Shown here: positions 1 through 9,290 of the stretch, piece by piece
How positions within the stretch are numbered: position 1 is the first letter of the stretch
How the letters are laid out: each line of letters begins with the position of its first letter
From: Diadema setosum
Lineage: Eukaryota; Echinodermata; Echinoidea; Diadematoida; Diadematidae
Length of the DNA stretch: 64,000 nt
Assembly (NCBI RefSeq): GCF_964275005.1
Contig: NW_027307651.1
Coordinates: 868,001-932,000, forward strand
Direction of reading: 5' to 3'
The notes under the pieces: generated by a model
Told to the model about the DNA's origin: nothing
Seen by the model: the letters and a program-made list of their open reading frames with translations, nothing else
Database searches by the model: none
Translations under genes and position numbers: made by a program

Positions 1-1165
1 CTCCCCTCCCCCCTCGCTCGCTCCGCTCCGGCTCGGGTTCAGTCGCGTTCATGATATTCAGTGAAAAGAATTAACACAGGAAGTGTATTTTACTTGTACC
101 ATTTTATAGGCAAATCGTTCAATAATAATCGACATCAAAATATACTGCTACCTTAAACAAGTGAGACTGTTTCTCGTCGATAAAACGCGCAAAAACATGC
201 ATCAAATTGCACCATTTACAACATCAAAATGCAAAAAGTTCTTACCGTGGGAGGGGGGACACCCCCCTCCCACACCCTCCCCTCCCCCCTCTCTCGCTCC
301 GCTCGCTCGGGTTCAGTCGCGTTCATGATTGTTATTCAGTGAAAAGAATTAACACAAGAAGTGTATTTAAATTGTACCATTTGATAGGCAAATTGTTCAA
401 TAATAATCTACATCAAAATATACTGCTACCTTAAACAAGTGGGACTGTTTCTCGCCGACAAAACGCGCAAAAACATGCATCAAATTGCACCATTTACAAC
501 ATCAAAATGCAAAAAGTTCTTACCGTGGAAGGGGGGACACCCCCCTCCCACACCCTCCCCTCCCCCCTCGCTCGCTCCGCTCGCTCGGGTTCAGTCGCGT
601 TCATCATATTCAGTGAAAAGAATTAATACAAGAAGTGTATTTAAAATCATACCATTTTATAGGCAAATTGTTCAATAATAATCTACACTAAAATATACTG
701 CTACCTTAAACAAGTGGGACTGTTTCACGTCGATAAAACGCGCAAAAACATGCATCAAATTGCACCATTTACAACATCAAAATGCAAAAAGTTCTTACCG
801 TGGCAGGGGGGACAGCCCCCTCCCACACCCTCCCCTCCCCCCTCGCTCGCTCCGCTCGCTCGGGTTCAGTCGCGTTCATCATATTCAGTGAAAAGAATTA
901 ATACAAGAAGTGTATTTAAAATCATACCATTTTATAGGCAAATTGTTCAATAATAATCTACACTAAAATATACTGCTACCTTAAACAAGTGGGACTGTTT
1001 CACGTCGATAAAACGCGCAAAAACATGCATCAAATTGCACCATTTACAACATCAAAATGCAAAAAGTTCTTACCGTGGCAGGGGGGACAGCCCCCTCCCA
1101 CACCCTCCCCCCCTCGCTCGCTCCGCTCGCTCGGGCTCGGTCGCTTCGCTCCCTCGCAGACTAAC
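1..1165. repeat. 275-bp tandem satellite, about four units
   Basis: Four tandem units are seen. The landmark TACCGTGG recurs near 244, 522, 797 and 1072, giving spacings of about 278, 275 and 275 bp; the last two units are almost identical. Each unit joins an AT-rich half (cattttataggcaaattgt) to a C-tract half (ccctcccacaccctcccc) followed by a CGCTCGCTCCG-type run. The first unit is cut by the window edge. The repeated proline/serine-rich reading frames inside have no splice or domain support and are artefacts. Confidence 0.9.
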
Positions 1166-1215
1166 CGCCCCCCCCCCCCTAAGATCAAATCCTGGCTACG
1201 CCGTTGCCTATATCT
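1140..1215. repeat. Transposon-like end abutting the satellite
   Basis: The array ends in a CpG-rich TCGCTTCGCTCCCTCGCAG segment, a C11 tract and the terminus-like string aaatcctggctacgccgttg. That ending resembles terminal repeats of dispersed elements in marine invertebrates. The other end was not located. Confidence 0.4.
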
Positions 1216-1702
1216 GAGTAGTTTCGCTTTCCTGTGTGGACGGAGGCGTGGCGACAAGAGAGCTGATTGCCTGGCTGTCTGGCTGGCTGGCTCATCCTGT
1301 CCAGTATCGGGTCCAGACGCTATTTGGGTCGAGAACCGTTTTCGCTTTCCCTTGGACGGGACGTTTCTCGAATTGGATCATGCTCAGAAGCAAATTCTGC
1401 ATACGGCACGCTCAAGTTCTGACCGTGTCGTGCTTGCGAAAGCTCACTAACGTATGTGCCTTGTGAAACGGGCATGCTTTATGCCACATCATCTGCAAGA
1501 ATCGGGGACTTCGACAAACAGCTGCGTATGATATTATTTTCCCCATTCACACTAGCTCTTTTTAGGAATTGCGCTTGTTTTGAAAGGATGCATTGCATGA
1601 AGTGTGCTCGACAATCATGTCTATTTGAGAACTGCGATGACTGTGACAGGCTCGTTGGACATTGCCATCGAAACGTTTATTCATTTTGCCTTGTGTAATG
1701 TG
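1216..1702. other. Upstream region of the Ig gene, nothing recognised
   Basis: Non-repetitive sequence between the satellite and the signal-peptide exon. It should carry the promoter and 5' UTR of the Ig gene, but no convincing TATA box or initiator was seen. Short open frames here have no recognisable domain. Confidence 0.3.
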
Positions 1703-1772
1703 ATGGATAAAAGATGCGTTCTCGTTCTATCAATATTTGCAGCTTCTGTGTTCTGTAGCCCCACTGCAGAAG
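1703..1772 (+). CDS. Ig gene exon 1: signal peptide
   Basis: ATG at 1703 opens 23 codons with a basic start (MDKR), a hydrophobic core (VLVLSIFAASVF) and a plausible cleavage site after FCS. The exon ends in GAA G|GTAATT, a phase-1 donor. It matches in phase the acceptor at 4114-4115 that opens the V domain. Separate leader exons ending in phase 1 are standard in Ig-superfamily genes. The link is inferred from phase and content only. Confidence 0.5.
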
Positions 1773-4700
1773 GTAATTTGGTTTTATTTTCATAAACTTA
1801 CACTCAGTATAACTTCATCAGGTCTCAACAAAGTAATATCACCTAAAAGTTTTTTGTTTGTTTGTTGCCTTTTTTTAAGCGGACGGCGCTGAACCGAACA
1901 ATCATGTAATATAAATGTAATCACCATCTTTTCTCCATCAATTTTCGCTCATTTTGTTTCAGATGTACTCACCTCCTATCCGAAAACAGCTAATTTTTTC
2001 ATGTGAATTCGACGCAAAAGTCATCTTTTTGTTCAAAGTTGGCTATTGGTGTCTTTGTAGTCGGTGCTCTTTGGAGTAAATGCGTTAAATCGGTGCGACA
2101 GCAGAGTATTCTAAGTAATTGCCTAGATAGATTTGCAAAAATGTTATTTGAGTGATCATTTAAAGAACGTCATACGTCTATACAGATTAGTATATTATAG
2201 GCAGTCATTCAGTGTCTTCCATTAAGTCTCATTGGGAATGGCATATATTATTATTGAACAGAAAAATAACAAAATTAAATAAATCATTTCCAAGACCAGC
2301 TCGATTAAACTCTGCCCGATCATGCGGATTGTTGAACAGGCTAGATGCTGCAGAAAAATATCTGCAATATGTATGCAAAACCGATGCTCGAATGATATAA
2401 ACGTTTTGTACATCATTAGATATAAGGTATTCTACTCTCTTATCAGAATAACAAATAAGAGAAATAAACACAAAATTTAGTTTTCAAGAGTATGCCACGT
2501 TCTTGCTTATCCTGTTGAAATTATAGTCATAAATGGCATTCCAGATATCAAGCTATTTGTTCTAAATCCTAGTCCAAGAACCAATAGTATTGGTGTAAAT
2601 CTAAAAGTATTGAAGCTCAAAAAATTGTGGAACATCCCAGAAAAGTACCCTGCTGCACATGTCTGAGAAGGAAAACGCAATAATGACTCTCTCTGGAAAT
2701 TCAAAGAGAGTAAAAAACAAAAACAAATCAGCATTGATAAACGTGATATGACAATTCCTATATCGCAAACTACATTACTACATCACAAAACGAAAAAAAA
2801 AGTTGCACCACTTGATTTTACGTCAGGGCTCAAATAAGGTGAAATAGGTCAACCGAGTCAATCTTCAGTTGTTCATATTTTCTGAAAGAGCTATCCTTCT
2901 TCTATATTCTTCTGTAATTTGGGATCATAACATGAATGAGAAAGTGTGTTTCCAGCAGTATTTCTACAACCATTTTTTGGAGGAGAGTAGAATTTATGTA
3001 TTTGTTTCATTTATTCATTTCAATATTCTTTTAGCAGGGTAGCTCTTTCAGTTGGTTAACTGTTCTATCAGGGGACCCTGCTCACATTATGTAGAGATAA
3101 AAATGTCATGAACATCAAAACAGAGTACAAACAATGAAATAACTTATACTACAAATCAACCACTACACCAAAATATACAATGATCAGGTATGTCTCAAAG
3201 GCATATTTTCATTTCTTCAAATCCTTTGCACACTCTTCATTTTCAAGTCTAATAACTTTCGAAAGGATATTGTTGCTGCTTTGAAATTTGACATTAATCA
3301 TGGACAGAATATGTTAAAAGAACATGCTTAATTTCAGTTTAATCTGATAATCTCTTCATTGTTGTTGCTCCGGTGGTTATCATCATGTGTTTTGCCTCTT
3401 CCATCGCTCATCGAGCACAGCTTGGTAAAGATTAACCGCTTGAATAGACGCTGTACTTCAGAGCCTCGTTTTTGTTTTTGTTTTTTCAGTTCACGTTTTC
3501 CAGAGTGTGTACTTACTTCCCAGTATTTAGTTAGGTTAGGAGAATACATTTGAATTGAATTACACGTCATTTTAAAGCTTAGAGTCTGCTCTGTCAGAAT
3601 TTGCCCTTAACTAAAAATCTTTCCGGCGACTTTTTGTTTGTTTTGTGATGCAGGGTCACATACACACATACAAACACATAAATACAGTTTTCAATAATTG
3701 TGTACAATAATGCAATCATATACTAACGATACACTAAGGACATACATAATTACCAATTTGTTATTAAAAAGTAACGAGATGCGATGATATTCTCTACAAT
3801 AACTCTAAAACTGTAGAACATTGTTTGCAGAAATTTTGCAGGAAAAAAGAAAAGAAAAATCAAAAGTAGGAATATTTCTTACACTCCTAAATGATAATGT
3901 TGAAATGTTTATATTTCCTTAATTTTTTATGTCGAATGACAGAAATAACCTCTCTAGAAATAGAAAAGGCAGCCGATCCAGATGTACAATATAACATAAC
4001 TGTGCTCGATTTCAAGTACTTCATTTTCATGTCTCTCTTTTAAAGAAACAATGGAAGATGTGGCAGGAGATCAAGAGACTTGCTAATACTCCAATTTTCA
4101 TCGTTGTACTCTTAGTGGTAGACACTGTCTCCAGCGTTCAAGGATGGAAAGGGGAAGACATTCGACTGCCATGTCACTTCCAAGGGGAGCCATTGGCTGT
4201 GATCTGGGCCAAGGAGACCATTTCGTATCAGCAGCTGCCTAAGGCTGAATTTAACGAAGGGAACTTTGAGAGCTTGGAGAAAGGGTTCGATATCGACAAG
4301 AACTTTAGCCTTGTCATCACCGACCTGAAGGTAGCAGATGAGGGTCTCTACCTTTGTCAAGTGGTTTTGAAGAATTTCGACAACTTTGAGAATTCCGTCT
4401 TTTTGACGGTTATCTGTAAGTTCACCTGCTATCATATTGCCATAAGGAGACATGGAGAAAGGAATTTAGATGGCAAAAATTTGTCATTACCACATTCAAA
4501 TAGTTATACATCATTGCATTTTTAGAGTTATCAAAATAAGATAACAAAATCACTTATAAGGATGTACAAAACCTTCCTCGACCAGCATCGCGATGTAAGC
4601 CTCATAATCATTGCCACTTGAATAAGATGGGAGTGGCAGAAAGGGAATTTTGCAATTCCGAAGACACATTGAATAGCTGTGACAATCATGGCAAGAGATA

Positions 4701-7410
4701 TTGTTATGTGATGAATATGCTTCATATTTTTATACACTTGTTAAGTTTTAATCTTCTTAGCATTTTTCATGTTCAATAGCAAACCATACCGCAAACATTT
4801 AACACTTTTTTTTCACGAGAGAGATGCAATCTGCTAAAGTTGTCATAGTAATTTGGCGAGTAAGAAAAAACAACAACATAAGGCTCATATTTTTAGTATT
4901 GAAGGTGTGACATTCTATGAATTTCCTGTTTCCCCTAGCGATAGCATCAAAACATACAATCGAGGAATGCGTCGATAAGAGCCAGTCACATCAAAGTAGG
5001 TGTACTTACCAAACTCCGTCCAACGCTACTTCCATTATACTTACGTGTGTCGTGAGTGGATTCAAGCCTGACATTTCCATGATATGGACCGATGAGACAG
5101 ACAACACTATCTGACGACACATACGAGAGGTTCGAGAAAATTAATGTTTCAGCCAAACATGGGACAGAGCGAACTTTGATGTGCAAAGCTACCGGTGACT
5201 CTATGAACGGAACGTCAACTAAAGAAATCACGCTTCTGCCTATATCAGGTTCTGTGAAAAGTTTTTCAATTTTGTGTTTCTGAATGATAACGAATTTTGT
5301 CAAAGCTTCTATCGCCACTACTACTACTGCTACTACTGCTAAACAATCAAACGAACAAAAAAAAAAACAAAAAAAAAACGAACGAATGAACAATCAGACA
5401 AACAAAACTAGAGGAGCACTCATCTCTGACCACATTACTCCAGTTCTCCAATCCATCCACTGGCTCCCCATTCATCACTTTTAAAATCCTCCTTATTGTT
5501 TACAAGATATGCAATAATCTTGCCCCATCTTATCTCAAAGACTTAATTTCCTTCCGCTCTTCCACTTCAACCCGTTCTCTCCGTTCTTCCTCCACTCTCC
5601 AATTATCACGTGGTCCCCGCACCTGTACCCGTTTGGTCATAGGGCCTTTTCTGTAATTATTTCCCCACTTCTTTGGAATAAACTCCCTTTTTATATTCGT
5701 AATGCTGAAAATGTTGATAGGTTTAAGTCATTGTTGAAAACTTATCTGTTTCCACAACCTTATTTCTGTTGTTGTTGCGTCGTTGTATCATAATATGTAC
5801 ATAATGCTGTAGTTTACTTTTACGTTATACTTTTTCTTTTTCTTTTTTCCCCGGATTGATGCGCTTAGAAACATCAGTATTAAGCGCTATATAAATGTTA
5901 TTCATTATCATTATCATTTATCTGCCAAACAAATATGGTTATTTTGTATTCATAGATTCTAAAGCGACATTTATACTTTATATTGAATTATTGGGAGATT
6001 AAGCTTTTCTGTGTTCCTTGTGTTTCTTTAACCCTATAAAGCCCAAGGGGGGGGGGGGTGGGGGGCCTACCATATTTTCGTTTGCCACTCCTACACCCTT
6101 CACTCGATTTCAACCAAATTTGGTGACTTTTCCTAAAATCTTATTGCAAACATTTTGATATATAATTTAGCTATGTCCGATATTGCTGGTTGCCATGGCT
6201 ACCGTAAACTGACAACCATGTCAGTCAGATTTTGAATGATTTTCTGTTCCAATTTCACTTAACAATATAATAATGGATGAAATGGGGGTTTTCTTGGCTG
6301 TAATTTGCTGAAGGACCAAAATGTGAATTAATTATGGTTGTGAATTACTCTGAAATGGTCTTCTTATTATTTCCTTTATTTTTTATATGACATAGGCATC
6401 AAACAATGGATATAATAGAAATAATCGAAAATACAGCATTTTCCAAAGACTACCCTTTTATTTTGTGTTATCTTCACACAAGCTTTGCCTGTAATATCAT
6501 TTTTTTTATCATATTATCAATCTGCAAACTCAAAATTTCAATATTTTGGAAATATGAAATGTGATACCAATATATGAACCCATTCCAAGCAATACATCAT
6601 AGGTTTCATATATTTCTCTATATTGTAACGAGTAGCGCCCCCACGTGTTGACCTTGAGAAATTTCAACCATAACAAATAGTGAAGGTTGACTTGCTTTTC
6701 CTTTTTGGTAAATATGAAAATGATTGATATGAAATAAAAACATATATACTGGGATAAAGAAATAAAAAGAAAAATATATGATTTTAGCGTATTTTCTATG
6801 TATTTCTGTATATTTTGGTAAATAGCGCCCTCAGTGGATGACCTTGAGAAATTTAAAATGTTGGGTCATGTAGAGTATGAGTTGCTTTACCCATGTGCCA
6901 AATATGACGGTCATACATCATATAATAAAGAAGTTATATAGGGGGGGGGGGCACAATGTGCCCCCCCCCCCCTTGGGCCTGGAAGGGGTCAAAATAGCTT
7001 GGGCTTTATAGGGTTAACCTTTGACCTTGGATTTCGTGACCCCAAATTTATATGTTTCCTTCGTGTTTCATCATACACATACCCTGCAAGTTTGGTGAAA
7101 CTCTGACTATCAATTGAATAACTCGTCAGTTAAGTTATTAGGTGACTAAGCGTAGTTCATGATCCCCTATATGGGTTATAGGTTGTAAAATCATTGAGGT
7201 ACTTATTTACATGTTTGATGACCTCTGTAGGACTCGAGTAATGAGTGAATAACGTGATTTCACTTTGTCTATATCAAATTCCAGGAAAACGAGATAATTT
7301 CGGTCTCATCATTGGACTCATCATCGGTATACCTTTTGCCGTATCCATCATATTTCTTCTTGTTCGAAAGCTTCGGCAAAAATGTCATTTGGACTGCCTG
7401 CCCCCAAAAG
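1703..7410 (+). CDS. Ig-superfamily type I membrane receptor (V-set + second Ig + TM), partial model
   Basis: Four exons are proposed: 1703-1772, 4116-4415, 4939-5248 and 7285-7410. All use GT-AG introns, and every junction is phase 1, the usual pattern for shuffled extracellular Ig exons. In order they give a signal peptide, a V-set domain with the B-strand Cys, the core Trp and a DEGLYLC motif, a second Ig domain with LTC/MIW/LMC landmarks, and one membrane span followed by RKLRQK. About 268 residues are covered. Such proteins are cell-surface recognition or adhesion receptors; no ligand can be inferred. An alternative start is the in-exon ATG at 4058, which also gives a hydrophobic leader. 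The second Ig exon needs a one-base frame change near 5095-5113 to read through, so this is either a sequence error or a decaying allele. The C-terminus is unresolved: the gene may stop in the following intron or splice into the rolling stone-like exon at 8063. Confidence 0.6.
1773..3185 (+). other. Ig gene intron 1, 5' part
   Basis: AT-rich intronic sequence. No coding exon, RNA gene or complete transposon was recognised before the repeat fragment at about 3190. Confidence 0.35.
3190..3660 (-). mobile_element. Partial copy of the GTGAC..GTCAC TIR element
   Basis: Read on the minus strand, this closely follows the left two-thirds of the complete element at 52518-53201. Shared strings include caaacaaaaagtcgcc, agcttaaaatgac-type and tcctaacct blocks in the same order. 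One terminus (ending ggtcac near 3656) is present; the other is missing. It is a non-autonomous DNA transposon fossil lying in an intron. Confidence 0.65.
4116..4415 (+). CDS. Ig gene exon 2: V-set domain
   Basis: A 300-nt exon, phase 1 at both ends, from the acceptor ctcttag|TG to the donor ATC T|GTAAGT. It encodes a V-set domain: A'-B strands VQGWKGEDIRLPCHF (B-strand Cys), the core Trp in VIWAKE, and an F-strand DEGLYLCQV that fits the D-x-G-x-Y-x-C signature, then a G strand ending FLTVI. Spacing between the two Cys is about 66 residues, normal for a V set. If the ATG at 4058 is used instead, the same exon carries its own leader (hydrophobic FIVVLLVV). Confidence 0.8.
4416..4938 (+). other. 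Ig gene intron 2
   Basis: AT-rich intron with a GTAAGT donor and a cccctag acceptor. No embedded gene or repeat was recognised. Confidence 0.5.
4939..5248 (+). CDS. Ig gene exon 3: second Ig domain, with a frame break
   Basis: After the acceptor tcccctag the frame reads to an Ig-like B strand (IILTCVVSGFKPDIS) and core Trp (MIW). It then stops at TGA 5112-5114, while the next frame continues the domain (SDDTYERFEKINVSAKHG, then TLMCKATG with the F-strand Cys). The donor is TCA G|GTTCTG. The exon is 310 nt, one more than the multiple of three demanded by phase-1 ends, so one extra base near 5095-5113 explains the break. It may be a sequencing or assembly error, an allele or true decay. The fold looks C1/C2-like. 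Confidence 0.65.
5406..5925 (+). mobile_element. 5'-truncated LINE 3' end (CR1/L2-like) in Ig intron 3
   Basis: Translation gives the typical C-terminal tail of CR1/L2-group reverse transcriptases: HITPVLQSIHWLPI, then an FKILLIVYK-NLAPSYLKDLI stretch, a basic RSLRSS segment and KLICFH-like text near 5750. The 3' end has gcgctatataaatg and a short ATT-rich tail (ttattcattatcattatc), as these LINEs have. The body upstream is absent, and several frame changes show it is old. Confidence 0.75.
6028..7017. mobile_element. piggyBac-like MITE (982 bp) with TTAA target duplication
   Basis: TTAA at 6028-6031 and 7014-7017 flank inverted ends CCCTATAAAGCCCAAG (6032 onward) and its complement CTTGGGCTTTATAGGG (ending 7013). 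TTAA duplications with CCCT ends are the piggyBac signature. There is no transposase frame. Near the right end a G10 tract, a short CACAATGTG core and a C14 tract could form a strong hairpin. Inside, two segments (gagtagcgcccccacgtg and aaatagcgccctcagtgg, each followed by a gaccttgagaaattt-type string) form an internal duplication. Confidence 0.85.
7285..7410 (+). CDS. Ig gene exon 4: transmembrane segment
   Basis: A 126-nt phase-1/phase-1 exon from attccag|GA to AAA G|GTGTCT. It encodes KRDNFG, then an uninterrupted hydrophobic stretch of about 21 residues (LIIGLIIGIPFAVSIIFLLV), then RKLRQK, a classical stop-transfer. The topology is therefore a type I receptor with a short cytoplasmic start. 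Read past the donor, the frame stops at 7470-7472 after a low-complexity FFYFSIL tail that looks like intron. Confidence 0.75.
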
Positions 7411-8062
7411 GTGTCTTTTTTTATTTTTCTATATTATTTGATTTGTTTGTTTCTTTGCTTCCTTCACAATAGCAAGTCCAATGGAATTAACTAGGAGGTT
7501 CTCTAACATCCTACACAGTGACTCTTGTAATAGTCGTTTATTTTGACAATCGAAAATGTGCTGATCACTTCCTGCCATACAGTATCTTGCCAGACTCATC
7601 AATAGAATTTAGAGGCATTACTTAATTTGCAGATTAAATAAAAATATAGCTTTAGTGCTTCAGAATAGTTATAAGAAAAAAGAACCAACGTTGTGATAAT
7701 TATGAAAATTATAATCGATGTTAAGTATTGTTAACTATACATAGCAATAGTTACAGTGAAGAATATTAATAATGTAATTGCTTCTAAACTAAACCGTTTA
7801 ATTTTATGGTTTAGCGGAAAAAAAAATAGTGCTATCGCCAAATATCTAATGTTTATATTGCGATATTCTATACGGTAGGATTTAATTTTCTGATACAACT
7901 GACGACCTACACATGTTCACATAAATTATGCATCAAAATGTGATAACTTGATTTTTTTTAATCACTGGCAATCAATATCTAGGAGGAAAGGGAGCCAGTT
8001 GCGCTTTACAGGAGTAAGATTTTTTTTTTTTTTTTTTTTTAATTGCTATTCATGTTGTCCAG
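7411..8062 (+). other. Intron or intergenic gap between Ig TM exon and rolling stone-like exon
   Basis: About 650 bp, AT-rich, with a T21 run just before the acceptor at 8061-8062. A potential AATAAA lies at 7637-7642, so the Ig gene could end here by intron retention. No ATG in the frame of exon 8063-8184 occurs after the last in-frame stop (7900-7902). Confidence 0.5.
7637..7642 (+). terminator. Candidate polyadenylation signal AATAAA
   Basis: This would serve the Ig gene if its last exon is read through the donor at 7411 to the stop at 7472. It is a weak call in an A/T-rich stretch. Confidence 0.2.
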
Positions 8063-8184
8063 TTTCGCCACCGACCTCAGAGACTACAGCGGGTAGTGAA
8101 GATAAGAGCAGAGAGTGGTACTCCATTAAATGGACGGACTTCAAACTTTGTTGCGGACGATTGAGGGACGTGTCCACACCACAC
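8063..8184 (+). CDS. Copy A exon 1: cytoplasmic N-terminal block
   Basis: Acceptor ttgtccag|TT (phase 1) to donor CCA CAC|GTGAGT (phase 0). It encodes SPPTSETTAGSEDKSREWYS followed by a W-T-D-F-K-L-C-C block and RDVSTPH. It aligns with copy C 54440-54565, but the region matching copy C's ATG lies in another frame here. Confidence 0.7.
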
Positions 8185-9242
8185 GTGAGTATGGATATGA
8201 TTCATCGACAGGTGGTGCATGAGTGCAAAGTTCAAAGCAATTTCATTACGATTTAAAGGGACTGTACTGTACTGGTTAAGGTGGGGATTCATGTTTTGAA
8301 CATTTCTAAGTGAGATGATGCAAAGCCTCTTATGAAATATGAAAGAGCATGTAATGTTAAGAAGAATTCAACGTTTATTTGATGAAAATTGGTTTTCAAA
8401 TGGCCGAGATATCCAAAAAAGTGCTAATGATAAAAGGCGACATGCCACAACTTTATTAGGATCTCTTTGTTTCACCTTGTTTTTGGATATCTCAGCCATT
8501 TCAAAGCCGATTTTCATCAGATAAACTTTTGATACCCCTTAGAACTGCGTGCTCTTTGACATCTCATAGAGTGGTTTCTGAATATCTCGCAAAACGTTAA
8601 AAGCTAAATCCTCACCTCGACCAGAACTGTACACACCCTTTAAGTACACACCGCACTGCGTGCATAATTATCATGTCTGTTGGTAAGACATGGTGCCTCA
8701 AACGGCAGTAAACATCACATTACTTGCATATATATATATATATATATATATATAGGTATATGGTGATAACAAGTGTATATTACAACTGTTCTTTATCAAA
8801 GGATAATCATGATACTGGCATTTTGTGTTCTATTTTGAAGATGAGGGAAGGGGATTTTTTTTCTTCTTTTTCTTTCTTTTCTTCAAGAATACTAAGAGAG
8901 GAGAGTCAGTTTCAAATGTATTCATATTCTCTGCATTGGCTGACATTTACCATAATAAATTGAACAACAAATGAAGAAGAAGGAAAGCCTGTCTAATCTT
9001 CTGACAACACTTGCCTATAATTATCATCTTTATAGTCTTATTATGACATTATTTGGATTTTGGATGCTTATTTATGTGCATGATCCTCATTAGAATAATA
9101 CATTATTTGATAGATTAAGCCTTATAACAATTTTTGCAGGGACAATTAAAAAAAAAGTTTTATATTTCTTCGTTTGAATCACATTCATTGTTCTTGTGTT
9201 ACACCCTCCCTATCCCTCTTATGTCAGCCCCCCCCCCCCCTC

Positions 9243-9290
<48 letters not shown>

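Noticed and set aside
207-1450. Repeated Pro/Ser-rich open frames (MGLFHVDKTRKN...)
   Set aside because: They repeat with the 275-bp satellite unit and have no splice or domain support.
7948-8062. Upstream extension of copy A exon 1 (FFFFFFF-containing frame)
   Set aside because: It opens at a TTG, not ATG, runs through a T21 tract and looks like intron.
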